The translations under genes were made by a program, and so were the position numbers. From positions 1 to 45,489 of the forward strand of contig JACQXY010000026.1 of NCBI GenBank assembly GCA_016208485.1: 45,489 nucleotides of DNA, written 5' to 3'. Within the stretch, counting starts at the first letter, position 1, and the number at the start of each line of letters is the position of its first letter. Shown in pieces: positions 22,626 through 31,743 of this stretch. Source of the DNA: Acidobacteriota bacterium (lineage in GTDB: Bacteria; Actinomycetota; AC-67). The notes under the pieces are model-generated. The model was given only the letters and a program-made list of their open reading frames with translations, was not told the DNA's origin and did no database searches.

Positions 22626-24373
22626 GCGAGAGCGGCACTCTCGAGCGCGGGGTGCTCGAGGGGAAGGTCCTCTCGGAGCTGCAGGAGATCGCTCAGGCGG
22701 TCGGGCTCGAAGGGCACCAGCGTCTCAGGAAGCAGGACTTGATCGGAGCCATTCTCGGCAAGGTCGGGAAACCCGAGCCCCCGGCGCCGGCCGCGGACCC
22801 GGCGGCCCACGCCGACGGCGGAACTCCGGCCAAGGCCGACGGCGGAACTCCGGCCAAGGCCGACGGCGGAACTCCGGCCAAGGCCGACGGCGGAACTCCG
22901 GCCAAGGCCGACGGCGGAACTCCGGCGCAGGCGGCGAGCGATGGGGCCGCGCCGGCGGTCGTCGGCGATCGGGTCCCGGCGGCGCCTGCGGGTCGGGAAG
23001 CCCACTCGCAGTTGCCTCGGGCGGCCTCACCGGCGCCCTCCGGTGGCAGCCCGCAGGTCTTCTCCGCGGCACCGTCGCGACCGCCGAGGCCGGAAGGGCG
23101 GCGCGAGGGGCGCCGGGGCCGCGGGCGCGACCGCCGCGACCGGGACCGCCGGGGGGACAACGGTGGGCCGAGCGGTCTCCCGCGGGAGGGCGGTGGTGGG
23201 CAGGGCGGGGTCGCCGTCGGGCTCGCCGAGCGCGGGGGTCCCGGCGAGCCCGTCGAGGGCGAGGTCCGCACCGGGATCCTCGACATCCTTCCGGAGGGAT
23301 ACGGGTTCCTCAGGACCTCGGGGTACCTGCCGGGCCCGACCGACATCTACGTCTCGCTGTCGCAGGTTCGCCGCTTCGCGCTGCGCAGGGGCGACGAGAT
23401 CGTCGGGCAGGTCCGGACCCCGAAGGACAACGAGAAGTACTACGCCTTGCTCCGTGTCGACACCATCGCGGGGCTCGATCCCGAGACGGCGCGCCAGCGT
23501 CCCGTCTTCGAGAAGCTCACGCCGCTATTCCCGAACCAGCGGTTCAAGCTGGAGTGGGGACCGCAAGCGGTCCCGGAGCGGATCATCGACCTGGTCGCGC
23601 CGCTCGGCCGGGGGCAGCGCGCGCTGATCGTGTCGCCGCCGAAAGCCGGCAAGACGACGATCCTGAAGCAGATCGCGAACGGGGTGCTCGCCAACACGCG
23701 CGAGGCCCACCTCATCGTCTTGCTCGTCGACGAGCGTCCGGAGGAGGTGACCGACTGGCAGCGGACGGTGAAGGCGGCCGAGGTGGTGTATTCGACGTTC
23801 GACCGGCCGGCCGACGACCACACGCAGGTGGCCGAGCTGGTCCTCGAGCGCGCCAAACGGCTCGTGGAGGCGAAGGTCGACGTCGTGATCCTGCTCGACT
23901 CGATCACTCGGCTCGCCCGCGCCTACAACCTGTCTGCTCCGGCCTCGGGGCGAATCCTGTCGGGAGGCGTCGACTCCACGGCTCTCTATCCGCCGAAGCG
24001 TTTCTTCGGGGCGGCGCGCAACATCGAGGAGGGCGGGAGTCTCACCATCATCGCGTCGGCGCTCGTGGAAACCGGCTCCCGGATGGACGAAGTGATCTTC
24101 GAGGAGTTCAAGGGGACCGGGAACTCCGAGATCCGGCTCGACCGTCAGCTTTCGGAGAAGCGGATCTTCCCGGCCATCGACATCGCCGCGTCGGGGACTC
24201 GCAAGGAGGAATTGCTCTACGATAAGGAGGAGTTGGCGCTCGTCTGGAAGCTCCGGCGCGTGCTGCACGCGCTCGCGCCGGGGGCCGGAATGGAGTTCCT
24301 CCGCGACAAGGTCATCGCGACGAAGTCCAACGAGGCCTTTCTCGGGGAGATCGCCAAGAGCACGCGCGACTGA
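22622..24373 (+). CDS. rho: Transcription termination factor Rho with repeat-bearing N-terminal insert
   Basis: A 583-aa hexameric RNA helicase. The Rho N-terminal helical domain ([34 protein letters not shown]) is separated from the S1-like RNA-binding domain ([35 protein letters not shown]) by about 165 residues of Ala/Gly/Pro/Arg-rich sequence, as in many actinobacterial Rho proteins. That insert contains five [12 protein letters not shown] units. The motor domain has the P-loop [29 protein letters not shown] (Walker B), and the Q/R-loop region [12 protein letters not shown]. Start is GTG at 22622, overlapping the transaldolase stop. The Arg-rich patch ([19 protein letters not shown]) may bind RNA. 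Confidence 0.95.
   Translation: MSESGTLERGVLEGKVLSELQEIAQAVGLEGHQRLRKQDLIGAILGKVGKPEPPAPAADPAAHADGGTPAKADGGTPAKADGGTPAKADGGTPAKADGGTPAQAASDGAAPAVVGDRVPAAPAGREAHSQLPRAASPAPSGGSPQVFSAAPSRPPRPEGRREGRRGRGRDRRDRDRRGDNGGPSGLPREGGGGQGGVAVGLAERGGPGEPVEGEVRTGILDILPEGYGFLRTSGYLPGPTDIYVSLSQVRRFALRRGDEIVGQVRTPKDNEKYYALLRVDTIAGLDPETARQRPVFEKLTPLFPNQRFKLEWGPQAVPERIIDLVAPLGRGQRALIVSPPKAGKTTILKQIANGVLANTREAHLIVLLVDERPEEVTDWQRTVKAAEVVYSTFDRPADDHTQVAELVLERAKRLVEAKVDVVILLDSITRLARAYNLSAPASGRILSGGVDSTALYPPKRFFGAARNIEEGGSLTIIASALVETGSRMDEVIFEEFKGTGNSEIRLDRQLSEKRIFPAIDIAASGTRKEELLYDKEELALVWKLRRVLHALAPGAGMEFLRDKVIATKSNEAFLGEIAKSTRD
22811..22930 (+). repeat. Five tandem 24-nt units in rho (VNTR-like)
   Basis: Units at 22811-22834, 22835-22858, 22859-22882, 22883-22906 and 22907-22930 encode ADGGTPAK four times and then ADGGTPAQ. 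The first four units are base-for-base identical and the fifth differs only at its end. The repeat is in frame and lies in the disordered insert of Rho. Confidence 0.95.
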
Positions 24374-24414
24374 TTCCCGGGCGAGAGCCCCGGCACGACT
24401 CAAGGAGAGCGAGG

Positions 24415-24633
24415 ATGAAGCAGGGGATCCATCCCGAGTACGTGAAGGCGACCGTTCGCTGCTCGTGCGGGAACACGTTCGAGACTCGGTCGACGAAGCC
24501 GGAGATGCACGTCGAGCTGTGCTCGCAGTGCCATCCTTTCTACACGGGGCGCCAGAAGCTGGTCGACACCGGCGGGCGCGTGGAGCGGTTCAAGCGGCGC
24601 TACGCCCAGGTCCCTCCGAAGGCGAAGGGCTGA
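24415..24633 (+). CDS. rpmE: 50S ribosomal protein L31 (zinc-binding type)
   Basis: A 72-aa L31: [27 protein letters not shown]…[30 protein letters not shown]. The C16/C18 and C36/C39 pairs are the zinc-ribbon ligands of the C+ form, the one replaced by a zinc-free paralogue under zinc limitation in some bacteria. RBS AAGGAGAGCGAGG precedes the ATG. It lies between rho and a DUF1385 gene, a common bacterial order with prfA and prmC next. Confidence 0.97.
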   Translation: MKQGIHPEYVKATVRCSCGNTFETRSTKPEMHVELCSQCHPFYTGRQKLVDTGGRVERFKRRYAQVPPKAKG

Positions 24634-24641
24634 CCCGCGCG

Positions 24642-25619
24642 ATGGGCGAGAAGTCCCAGCCTCTCTACTACGGCGGTCAGGCCGTCCTCGAAGGCGTCAT
24701 GATGCGCGGCGCCGACACGTGGGCGGTGGCCGTGCGCCGGCCGTCCGGGGATATCTACGTGGAGCGCCGCCCGGTCCGGTCGCTCGCGGCGCGCCACCCG
24801 CTGTTCCGCAAGCCTCTCTTCCGCGGGGTCGCCGCGCTCGCCGATTCGCTCTCCATCGGGGTCCGCGCGCTCGCGACCTCCGCCGCCCAGGCGGCCGATG
24901 AGGAGGACCAGCAGCTCACGCCCAGGCAGGTCGGCATCGCCATGGCCGGCGCGCTCGTGTTCTTCACCGCGGTGTTCATCGTCCTCCCGAACGTGGGTCT
25001 TGCGATTTGGGGGAAGGGGGTCAAGCGCTCGCTCACCTTCAACCTGATCGAGGGGTTCATCCGGCTCGCGCTGTTCCTCGGGTACATGATCCTGATCTCG
25101 TTCATGAAGGACATCAGGCGAGTCTTCATGTACCACGGCGCCGAGCACAAGACGATTGCGGCGTACGAGGCCGGCGAGGCGGTCCTCGAGCCGGAGGTGG
25201 TGGACCGGTACTCCACGCTCCACGTGCGCTGCGGCACCAACTTCCTGATCATCGTGATGATCCTCGCCGTGCTTGTGTACTCGGTGTTCCCTTGGCGCGC
25301 GCTCGGTCCGCGCATCCTGTCGCGCATTCTCGCGATCCCGCTCGTCGCGGGGCTCTCCTTCGAGATGCTGCGGATCGGGGCCGCGCACCTGAAGAACCCG
25401 ATCGTCGCGGCACTCATGAAGCCGGGCCTCTGGCTGCAGATGATCACGACCCGGCCGCCGACCCCCGACCAGATCGAGGTCGCCGTCCGCGCCTTCGAGG
25501 CGGTGCTCCCCGAGGCGGAGCGCGCGAGGATCGCCACCCTCCCTTCGGCGGTCGTGCGCGTCGACCCGGAAGCCCAGGTCGTTCCGGGTGCCGAAGACGC
25601 CGGCGGCTCCGTCCCGTAG
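24642..25619 (+). CDS. DUF1385 (YqhQ-type) membrane protein
   Basis: A 325-aa protein with the family start YYGGQAVLEGVMMRGADTWAVAVRRP and the central RRVFMYHGAEHKTIAAYEAGE…YSTLHVRCGTNFLIIVMI, followed by GLSFEMLRIGA. Hydrophobic segments appear at about 103-125 (IAMAGALVFFTAVFIVLPNVGLAIW), 140-158, 205-220 and 235-250, so it is a polytopic membrane protein. Its function is unknown, but it is conserved beside rpmE/prfA in many Gram-positive genomes. ATG 24642 is chosen because homology begins within a few residues; the stop of rpmE is 8 nt upstream. Confidence 0.87.
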   Translation: MGEKSQPLYYGGQAVLEGVMMRGADTWAVAVRRPSGDIYVERRPVRSLAARHPLFRKPLFRGVAALADSLSIGVRALATSAAQAADEEDQQLTPRQVGIAMAGALVFFTAVFIVLPNVGLAIWGKGVKRSLTFNLIEGFIRLALFLGYMILISFMKDIRRVFMYHGAEHKTIAAYEAGEAVLEPEVVDRYSTLHVRCGTNFLIIVMILAVLVYSVFPWRALGPRILSRILAIPLVAGLSFEMLRIGAAHLKNPIVAALMKPGLWLQMITTRPPTPDQIEVAVRAFEAVLPEAERARIATLPSAVVRVDPEAQVVPGAEDAGGSVP

Positions 25620-25648
25620 GACCCGAACGTCCCTCCGGCCGCTCGCGC

Positions 25649-25654
25649 TAGACT
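25649..25654 (+). promoter_or_regulatory. Putative -10 box (TAGACT) of prfA
   Basis: TAGACT 17 nt before the prfA ATG would put the start of transcription near 25661, leaving a short leader that still contains the GGAGG Shine-Dalgarno sequence. No -35 box was recognised. Confidence 0.4.
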
Positions 25655-25671
25655 CCGTCGGCGGAGGCCTC

Positions 25672-26760
25672 ATGCTGGAATCCCACGTCGAAGAACGTCT
25701 CGAGGAGATCGAGCGGCGGTTCGCCGCGCTCGAAGCAGAGCTTTCCGATTCCGCCGTCGTGGCCGATCCCTCGCGCCTGCGGGACCTCGGCAAGCGGCAC
25801 GCCGAGCTGGCCCCGGTCGTGCGCGCGTTCCGCGAGGCCCGCCGGGTCTCAGGCGACCTCGCGGCGGCGCGAGACATGCTGCGAGACTCGCCCGGCGACG
25901 ACGCCGAGTTCCTGCGCGGTGAGATCGCGGGGTGTGAAGCCCGGCTTCAGGCCCTCGAGTCGGGCCTCCAGGAGATGCTCCTCCCGCGGGATCCGCTGGA
26001 CGACAAGAGCGTGATCCTGGAGATCCGGGCGGCGGCCGGCGGGGACGAGGCGAGCCTGTTCGCACGCGACCTGTTCGAGATGTACCGGCGGTACGCGGAG
26101 CGCCGCCGGTGGCAGGCGGAGATCCTGTCGGGGAGCGGCTCCGATCTCGGCGGCTTCAAGGAGGTCGTGGTCGCGATCAAGGGGAAGGGCGCGTGGTCGC
26201 GCTTCAAGCACGAGTCGGGCGTCCACCGCGTGCAGCGCGTCCCGGCAACCGAGTCGAGCGGCCGTATCCACACTTCCACCGCGACGGTCGCGGTCCTTCC
26301 GGAGGCCGAGGAGGTCGACGTCCAGATCGACTCGAGCGATCTGAGGGTCGACGTGTACCGGTCGAGCGGCCCCGGCGGGCAGTCGGTGAACACGACCGAT
26401 TCGGCCGTGCGCATCACCCACGTGCCGACCGGAGAGGTCGTCGCGTGCCAGGAGGAGCGCTCCCAGCTCCAGAACAAGGAGCGCGCGATGCGAATCCTCC
26501 GCGCGCGCCTGCTGCAGCGAGCGCGGGAGGAGCAGCGCCTCAAGCTGGAGGCGGAGCGGCGAAGCCAGGTCGGCACCGGGGAGCGATCTGAGAAGATCCG
26601 CACCTACAACTTTCCCCAGAACCGCGTGACCGACCGCCGGACCGGCATGAGCCTCCAGAGGCTCCCGTCCGTGCTGGAGGGCGACCTCGACGAGCTGATC
26701 GACGCGCTCGTCGAGCGGGAGCGGGCGGCCCTGTTGCGCGGCGCGGGACCCGGCTCGTGA
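25672..26760 (+). CDS. prfA: Peptide chain release factor 1
   Basis: A 362-aa class I release factor reading UAA and UAG. The GGQ catalytic motif is in SSGPGGQSVNTTDSAVRITHVPTG; the RF1-type recognition region reads RVQRVPATESSGRIHTSTATVAV (PxT motif as PAT). The N-terminal coiled domain and IRAAAGGDEASLFARDLFEMY are typical. ATG 25672 is preceded by GGAGGCCTC; longer frames upstream overlap the DUF1385 gene and lack homology. The stop overlaps the start of prmC, whose product methylates the GGQ glutamine. Confidence 0.97.
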   Translation: MLESHVEERLEEIERRFAALEAELSDSAVVADPSRLRDLGKRHAELAPVVRAFREARRVSGDLAAARDMLRDSPGDDAEFLRGEIAGCEARLQALESGLQEMLLPRDPLDDKSVILEIRAAAGGDEASLFARDLFEMYRRYAERRRWQAEILSGSGSDLGGFKEVVVAIKGKGAWSRFKHESGVHRVQRVPATESSGRIHTSTATVAVLPEAEEVDVQIDSSDLRVDVYRSSGPGGQSVNTTDSAVRITHVPTGEVVACQEERSQLQNKERAMRILRARLLQRAREEQRLKLEAERRSQVGTGERSEKIRTYNFPQNRVTDRRTGMSLQRLPSVLEGDLDELIDALVERERAALLRGAGPGS

Positions 26761-27635
26761 TCCGTCCGGCGCGCGTGAGCGTGCGTGAGGCGCTCCGGGA
26801 GGCCGAGGAACGGCTCGAAGCCGCCGGCGTCGAGACGCCGCGGCCCGATTCCGAGTGGCTGGCCGCCGAGGCGCTCGGCGTCAAGCGCGCGGTGCTGGCC
26901 GGCCGGGGGGACGATCCTCTCGGCGAGGAGGCCCGCGCGCGACTGGAGGCGATGGTCGCCCGGCGTGCGCGCCGCGAGCCGCTTGCCTACATCGTGGGGA
27001 CCGTCGGCTTCCGAGGGATCGAGGTGGAGTGCGGCCCGGGCTCGCTCGTCCCGCGCCCGGAGACCGAGATCACCGCCGGACGGGCGATCGAGCTCGCGCG
27101 CGACCGAGGCAGGCGCCCGACTGTGGTGGACGTCGGCGCCGGGTGCGGCGTGATCGCGCTCGCCGTCGCGGCGGAGGTGCCGGGCGCGCGCGTGTTCGCC
27201 ACCGAGCGCCACGGCGCCGCGCGGGGTTGGGCGCTTCGCAACCTCGCCAGGACCGGGCTCCGGGTCACGCTGCTGCCGGGCGATCTTCTCGAGCCGCTGC
27301 ACCCCGCGCTCGGCGGGTGTGTCGACGTGATCGCGTCCAACCCCCCGTACCTGTCCGGGGACGAGGTCGAGTCGCTCCCCGACGAGGTGCGCCGGTACGA
27401 GCCCCGCGAGGCGCTCGTGGCCGGCCCGACGGGGTTGGAGGTGATCCTGGACCTGCTCGAGGAGGTGCCGCTGTGGCTCGCGCACGGCGGGTGGCTCGTG
27501 CTCGAGGTCGCGCCTCACCAGGCCGAGCGCGTGACCCGGCTCCTCGCCACCGTTGGATACGACCGGGTGACGGTGACGAAGGACCTCGTGGGGAGGGACC
27601 GGGTGGTCGAGGGTCGCTGGACGGGCGTGGCGTGA
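26757..27635 (+). CDS. prmC: Release factor glutamine methyltransferase
   Basis: A 292-aa SAM-dependent methyltransferase that methylates the GGQ glutamine of release factors. AdoMet loop VVDVGAGCGVIALAVA and catalytic VIASNPPYLSGDEV (NPPY) are clear, with SLVPRPETE just before. The GTGA overlap with prfA directly upstream is the classic prfA-prmC arrangement. Its stop overlaps the GTG of the Sua5/YrdC gene. Confidence 0.95.
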   Translation: MIRPARVSVREALREAEERLEAAGVETPRPDSEWLAAEALGVKRAVLAGRGDDPLGEEARARLEAMVARRARREPLAYIVGTVGFRGIEVECGPGSLVPRPETEITAGRAIELARDRGRRPTVVDVGAGCGVIALAVAAEVPGARVFATERHGAARGWALRNLARTGLRVTLLPGDLLEPLHPALGGCVDVIASNPPYLSGDEVESLPDEVRRYEPREALVAGPTGLEVILDLLEEVPLWLAHGGWLVLEVAPHQAERVTRLLATVGYDRVTVTKDLVGRDRVVEGRWTGVA

Positions 27636-28282
27636 GCGCGCCCGGAGGCCTTCCCCAGGCCGTGTCGCTCGCCGGCGACCTCGAGGCGGCGATCGCGCGC
27701 GCGGCGGCGGAGATCGCCGGAGGGCGCCTCGTGGTGTTCCCGACCGACACGGTGTACGCGGTCGGCGCGGATGCGTTCAACGCCTTCGCCACCACGATGA
27801 TCTTCCAGGCGAAGGGGCGGCCCCGGTCGTTGCCGCTCCCGGTGCTGGTGGCGACCCCGGCCGGGGCGTGGGCTCTCACCGCGCGCGTGCCTCCCGGCGC
27901 CACCGCGCTCGCGGAACGGTTCTGGCCGGGCCCGCTCACCATCGTCTTGCCCGAGCAGGAAGGGATGGCCTGGGAGCTGGGGGAGACCGGCGGGCGCGTG
28001 GCGGTGCGGATCCCCGACCACCAGGATGCCCTCCGCCTGATCGAGCGCACCGGCCCGCTCGCGGCGACGAGCGCCAACGTGACGGGCGAGCCGACTCCGC
28101 GGACGGCCGCAGAGATAGCCGGGCGCCTCGGCCACGCGATCTCCCTGTACCTCGACGGCGGCCCGTCGCCGCGCGAGGTGCCGTCGACGATCGTCGATCT
28201 CGCGGGGGAGCGGCCGTCTCTCGTGCGCGAGGGCGTGATCGGTAGAGCGGAGCTTGAGCGCGTGCTCGGGACGGCGCTGTAG
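27632..28282 (+). CDS. Sua5/YciO/YrdC threonylcarbamoyl-AMP synthase
   Basis: A 216-aa short YrdC-type protein that makes threonylcarbamoyl-AMP for the t6A37 tRNA modification. It shows IAGGRLVVFPTDTVYAVGADAFN, the RNA/ATP-binding QAKGRPRSLPLPVLV, WPGPLTIVL, and GPLAATSANVTGEPTP followed by STIVDL. GTG overlaps the prmC stop, keeping the prfA-prmC-sua5 order common in bacteria. No C-terminal Sua5 domain is present. Confidence 0.92.
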   Translation: MSAPGGLPQAVSLAGDLEAAIARAAAEIAGGRLVVFPTDTVYAVGADAFNAFATTMIFQAKGRPRSLPLPVLVATPAGAWALTARVPPGATALAERFWPGPLTIVLPEQEGMAWELGETGGRVAVRIPDHQDALRLIERTGPLAATSANVTGEPTPRTAAEIAGRLGHAISLYLDGGPSPREVPSTIVDLAGERPSLVREGVIGRAELERVLGTAL

Positions 28283-28305
28283 CGGCGGGCGCGGCGTGGG
28301 CCCGC

Positions 28306-28311
28306 TAGACT
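28306..28311 (+). promoter_or_regulatory. Putative -10 box (TAGACT), leaderless phosphatase transcript
   Basis: TAGACT ends 6 nt before the GTG at 28318, so the mRNA would begin at or next to the start codon. No RBS is visible before the GTG, which supports leaderless initiation. Confidence 0.45.
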
Positions 28312-28317
28312 GCCGGT

Positions 28318-28776
28318 GTGCCCGAGATCCTCATGGTCTGTCACGCCAACATCTGCCGGAGCCCGATGGCGGAGGCCTTGCTGCGCCGCGCCCTCGACGA
28401 TCGGCTCGGCCCCGGACACAGCGTCGCCGTCGGATCCGCCGGGACCTGCGCCAACGACGGGCAGCCTCCGAGCCAAGGGGCGATCCGGGCCATGGAGCTG
28501 CGCGGGATCGACATCCGGCACTTCCGGTCGAGCGACCTGACCGCCGGGATGGCCGGGCGCGCGGATCTCATCTACTGCATGGAAGGCGGCCAGGTGCGCG
28601 GCGTCCGGGATCTTCTCTCAGGCGGCCGGGACCGCGTGCGCACGATGGGAGAGGACGTCCCGGACCCGATCGGCCACGGGCAGCTCGCGTACGACGCGAT
28701 CGCGGCGAAGATCGAATCGCTCCTCCCGCGGGTCGTGGACGAGATCGCGGCCTTCCTCGGCGATCGGGTCTGTTAG
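28318..28776 (+). CDS. Low-molecular-weight protein-tyrosine-phosphatase family protein
   Basis: A 152-aa phosphatase. The CX5R P-loop is at the start, ILMVCHANICRSPMAEALL (C8, R14), and the general-acid Asp is in EDVPDPIGHG near the C-terminus, both required for catalysis. Bacterial members dephosphorylate tyrosine kinases of polysaccharide synthesis or host/own proteins, and related enzymes act on arginine phosphate; the substrate here is unknown. It sits between Sua5/YrdC and rpiB, as LMW-PTP genes do in many Gram-positive genomes. Confidence 0.9.
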   Translation: MPEILMVCHANICRSPMAEALLRRALDDRLGPGHSVAVGSAGTCANDGQPPSQGAIRAMELRGIDIRHFRSSDLTAGMAGRADLIYCMEGGQVRGVRDLLSGGRDRVRTMGEDVPDPIGHGQLAYDAIAAKIESLLPRVVDEIAAFLGDRVC

Positions 28777-28779
28777 ACT
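28774..28779 (+). promoter_or_regulatory. Putative -10 box (TAGACT) of rpiB
   Basis: The TAG stop of the phosphatase gene is itself the first half of TAGACT. Transcription would start near 28786, leaving a ~27-nt leader with a weak RBS (GAAAGG) before the GTG at 28813. Confidence 0.35.
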
Positions 28780-28812
28780 CGCGCCGACGCGACGGCCGAA
28801 AGGCTCGAGATC

Positions 28813-29277
28813 GTGCGGATTGCCCTCGGAGCGGACCACGCCGGCTACCGGTACAAGGAGCTGTTCAAGGGCGTCCTCGTGGAGACGGGTCATGAGGTCG
28901 ACGACCTCGGGTGCCGGACCGACGAGGTGCCGAGCGACTACACCGACATCTCCGAGAGGGTGGCGCGTGCCGTCGCCGAGGGGCGCGCCGAGCGCGGGGT
29001 CATCGTCGCGGGTTCCGGGAATGGCGAGGCGATCGTCGCGAACAAGATCCACGGTGTGCGAGCTACCGTGTGCAACGACCTGTACACGGCAGAGATGGCC
29101 CGCCGGCACAACGACGCGAACCTGCTCTGCGTGGGGCAGCGCGCCGTCGGAGACGCCGTCGCGCTGAAGATCCTCGAGGTCTGGATGACCACCGATTTCG
29201 ACGGGGGGCGCCACGCATCCCGGGTCGGGAACATCGCGGCGCTCGAGGACCGGCTCGAGAAGGAGTACGGGGGATGA
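28813..29277 (+). CDS. rpiB: Ribose-5-phosphate isomerase B
   Basis: A 154-aa RpiB/LacAB enzyme interconverting ribose-5-P and ribulose-5-P. Start RIALGADHAGYRYKELFKG, then VIVAGSGNGEAIVANKIHGVRATVCND and ARRHNDANLLCVGQRAVG. The loop reads GSGNGE where E. coli RpiB has a Cys-containing GTG.G motif; GSGNGE with Glu as catalytic base is the form described for the M. tuberculosis enzyme. Its stop overlaps the ATG of glyA (ATGA). Confidence 0.94.
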   Translation: MRIALGADHAGYRYKELFKGVLVETGHEVDDLGCRTDEVPSDYTDISERVARAVAEGRAERGVIVAGSGNGEAIVANKIHGVRATVCNDLYTAEMARRHNDANLLCVGQRAVGDAVALKILEVWMTTDFDGGRHASRVGNIAALEDRLEKEYGG

Positions 29278-30551
29278 GGACGAGCGACACCGGCGCGGGC
29301 TCGCTCGCGCGAACCGATCCCGAGATCGCCGGCTTGATCGAGGCCGAGGAGCGGCGCGAGCGCGATAAGGTGCGCCTCATCCCGTCCGAGAACTACGTCT
29401 CGCGCTCGGTCCTCGAGGCGACCGGCTCGGTGCTCACGAACAAGTACTCCGAGGGGTACCCGGGGCGCCGCTACTACGAGGGTCAGCAGTTCGTCGACCA
29501 GGTCGAGACGATCGCGGTGGAGCGCGCGAAGGCGCTCTTTGGCGCCGAGCACGCGAACGTGCAGCCGTACTCCGGCTCCCCGTGCAACCTCGCGGTCTAC
29601 CTCGCGTTCCTGAAGCCGGGAGACACGTTCATGTCGATGGAGCTCGCCCACGGGGGGCACCTCAGTCACGGGTCGCCGGTCTCGATCACCGGCCGCTACT
29701 TCCGGCCGGTGCACTACGGCGTTCGCCGGGACACCGGCCGGCTCGACTACGACCAGGCGCGCGACATCGCGAAGCGCGAGCGCCCCAAGCTCATCTGGGC
29801 CGGAGGGACGGCGATCCCGCGCACCATCGATTTCGAGGCGTTCTCGGAGATCGCGCGTGAGGCCGGCGCCGTCTTCGCGGCCGACGTCGCCCACATCGCG
29901 GGGCTGATCGCCGGCGGGGCCCACCCGTCCCCGGTCGGTCTGGCCGACGTGGTGACGACGACGACGCACAAGACTCTGCGGGGACCGCGCGGCGCCATGT
30001 TCCTGTCCAAGGCGGAGCACGCGAAGGAACTCGACCGGTCGGTCTTCCCGGGCCTTCAGGGCGGCCCGCACAACCACACGACGGCCGCGATCGCGGTGGC
30101 GCTGAAGGAAGCGGCCGGCCCGGACTTCCCGCCGTATGCCCGGCGGATCGTGGAGAACGCCAAGGCGCTCGCCGCCGCGCTGCTCGAGCGCGGCTTCGAT
30201 CTGGTCTCGGGCGGGACCGACAACCACCTCATCCTCGTGGACCTGACCGCGAAGGGAGTGTCCGGGAAGGTGGCCGCGAAGGCTCTCGACCGCGCAGGTA
30301 TCGAGCTGAACTTCAACACCGTCCCCTTCGACCCCCGCAAGCCGTTCGACCCGTCGGGGATCCGGCTCGGGACCCCCGCGGTCAGCTCGCGCGGGATGGG
30401 CGCCGGTGAGATGCGCCGGATCGCCGGCTGGATCGACGACGTGGTGTCGGCGCCGGGCGACGAGGATCTCGGCGCGCGGACGGCGGCCGACGTCGCGGAG
30501 ATGTGCCGGGCTTTCCCGGCACCTGGGATCCTGGTGAACGACGAGCCGTGA
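29274..30551 (+). CDS. glyA: Serine hydroxymethyltransferase
   Basis: A 425-aa PLP enzyme interconverting serine and glycine with tetrahydrofolate. It has LIPSENYVSRSVLEATGSVLTNKYSEGYPGRRYYEG, the PLP-lysine motif VVTTTTHKTLRGPRGAMF, and the family C-terminus with GIRLGTPAVSSRGMG. ATGA overlap with rpiB and GTGA overlap with the next gene show tight coupling. The rpiB-glyA-wecA/tagO-atp order recurs, from memory, in many actinobacterial and Chloroflexi genomes. Confidence 0.96.
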   Translation: MRTSDTGAGSLARTDPEIAGLIEAEERRERDKVRLIPSENYVSRSVLEATGSVLTNKYSEGYPGRRYYEGQQFVDQVETIAVERAKALFGAEHANVQPYSGSPCNLAVYLAFLKPGDTFMSMELAHGGHLSHGSPVSITGRYFRPVHYGVRRDTGRLDYDQARDIAKRERPKLIWAGGTAIPRTIDFEAFSEIAREAGAVFAADVAHIAGLIAGGAHPSPVGLADVVTTTTHKTLRGPRGAMFLSKAEHAKELDRSVFPGLQGGPHNHTTAAIAVALKEAAGPDFPPYARRIVENAKALAAALLERGFDLVSGGTDNHLILVDLTAKGVSGKVAAKALDRAGIELNFNTVPFDPRKPFDPSGIRLGTPAVSSRGMGAGEMRRIAGWIDDVVSAPGDEDLGARTAADVAEMCRAFPAPGILVNDEP

Positions 30552-31678
30552 GACCGTACCTGATCGTATTCGCGGTCTCGGGCTTCGCCTCGTTCCTGCT
30601 CACTCCCCTCTGCGCGCGCCTGGCCGTCCGGCTCGGGGCGGTCGACCGACCGAACGACCGCAAGGTCCATGCGCGCCCCACGCCGACGCTCGGCGGCTTG
30701 GCGCTCTTCGGCGCGCTGCTCGTGGGAGGGCTTGTCGCGTGGTCGCTTCCCGCGTTCGGAGATCTCTTCCGAACCTCCTCCGAGCTGGCGGGCATCCTGA
30801 TCGCGTCGCTCGGGGTGGTGATCCTCGGTGTGGTCGACGATGTCCGCGTCCTGAGCGCCTCGACCAAGCTCGCGGGCCAGATCGTCGCCGCCGGAGTGCT
30901 CGTGCTGGCGGGGATCCAGTTCTTCTACCTCTGGCTTCCCGGAATCGGGCTCGTATCGTTCTCGACGGATGTGTCGGCCCTCCTCACGGTCCTCTGGATC
31001 GTCGCGCTCGTGAACGCGGTCAACCTGATCGACGGACTCGACGGGCTCGCCGCCGGAGTGTCGACGATCGCGGCGGTGGGGTTCTTCGCCTACGCCTACC
31101 AGGCCTCGAACGGCGTGCCGACGACCGCGACCCTGCTGCCGGCGATCGTCGCCGGGGCGTGCCTCGGGTTCCTGCGGTATAACTTCAATCCCGCGCGCAT
31201 CTTCATGGGGGATTCCGGGGCCTACCTGCTCGGCCTGCTGCTCGCGAGCGCCACGGTGTCGGGTGTGGGCCGCACGACCGAGCCGCAGTTCGCGGACACC
31301 GCGGGCCTGATCGTGCCGGTGCTGGTGCCGGCGATCGTTCTCGCGATCCCGCTCGCGGACGCGGGCTTCGCCATTCTGCGCCGGGTTCGTGGCCGGCGAC
31401 CGGTCTTCCACGCGGACAAGCGGCACATCCATCACTGGCTGCTGGAGATGACCTCCAGCCATCGCCGCGCGGTCTTGGTGATGTATCTGTGGAGCGCCAT
31501 GATCGTCGGCGCCGCGCTTGCCCTGGCCCTTGGGGCGGGGTTGGCCGGCCGGGGGACGGCGGTCGGGCTCCTCGCGGCACTCGTCGGGACCGTGCTCGTC
31601 GTGCCGCGGATCCTTCGGCGCGGGCGGGAAGGTGCTTCTGCGCGCGGCTCGAGCGTAGGGCTCGACCGGGAAACCTAG
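30548..31678 (+). CDS. WecA/TagO-type undecaprenyl-phosphate sugar-1-phosphate transferase
   Basis: A 376-aa polytopic membrane protein (about 10-11 hydrophobic segments) of the MraY/WecA superfamily. Catalytic signatures: KVHARPTPTLGGLALF, the Asp-rich VDDVRVLSAS, NAVNLIDGLDGLAAG, the cytosolic NFNPARIFMGDSGAYLLG, and the C-terminal DKRHIHHWLLE loop that marks the GlcNAc-transferring WecA/TagO branch (mycobacterial Rv1302-like) and not MraY. It likely attaches GlcNAc-1-phosphate to polyprenyl phosphate, starting cell-wall polymer synthesis. GTG overlaps the glyA stop. The F-ATPase operon follows after ~120 nt, as in mycobacteria. Confidence 0.9.
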   Translation: MRPYLIVFAVSGFASFLLTPLCARLAVRLGAVDRPNDRKVHARPTPTLGGLALFGALLVGGLVAWSLPAFGDLFRTSSELAGILIASLGVVILGVVDDVRVLSASTKLAGQIVAAGVLVLAGIQFFYLWLPGIGLVSFSTDVSALLTVLWIVALVNAVNLIDGLDGLAAGVSTIAAVGFFAYAYQASNGVPTTATLLPAIVAGACLGFLRYNFNPARIFMGDSGAYLLGLLLASATVSGVGRTTEPQFADTAGLIVPVLVPAIVLAIPLADAGFAILRRVRGRRPVFHADKRHIHHWLLEMTSSHRRAVLVMYLWSAMIVGAALALALGAGLAGRGTAVGLLAALVGTVLVVPRILRRGREGASARGSSVGLDRET

Positions 31679-31712
31679 CCTCTGACCTGCGGTTTCCATG
31701 TCGAGACGCGCT

Positions 31713-31743
31713 TTGACATCGTGCGGGGGGTGACCGGTAGAAT
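31713..31743 (+). promoter_or_regulatory. Putative ATP synthase operon promoter (TTGACA-19-TAGAAT)
   Basis: A perfect -35 hexamer TTGACA (31713-31718) and TAGAAT (31738-31743) are separated by 19 nt, slightly long. Transcription would start near 31750. The in-frame ATG at 31742 would be inside the -10 box, supporting the later ATG at 31802 as the first start codon of the operon. Confidence 0.55.

Noticed and set aside
24374..24414. Hairpin between rho and rpmE as a terminator
   Set aside because: The stem CCGGGC/GCCCCGG is short and needs a bulge, there is no T-run, and the genes are closely spaced in a conserved order.
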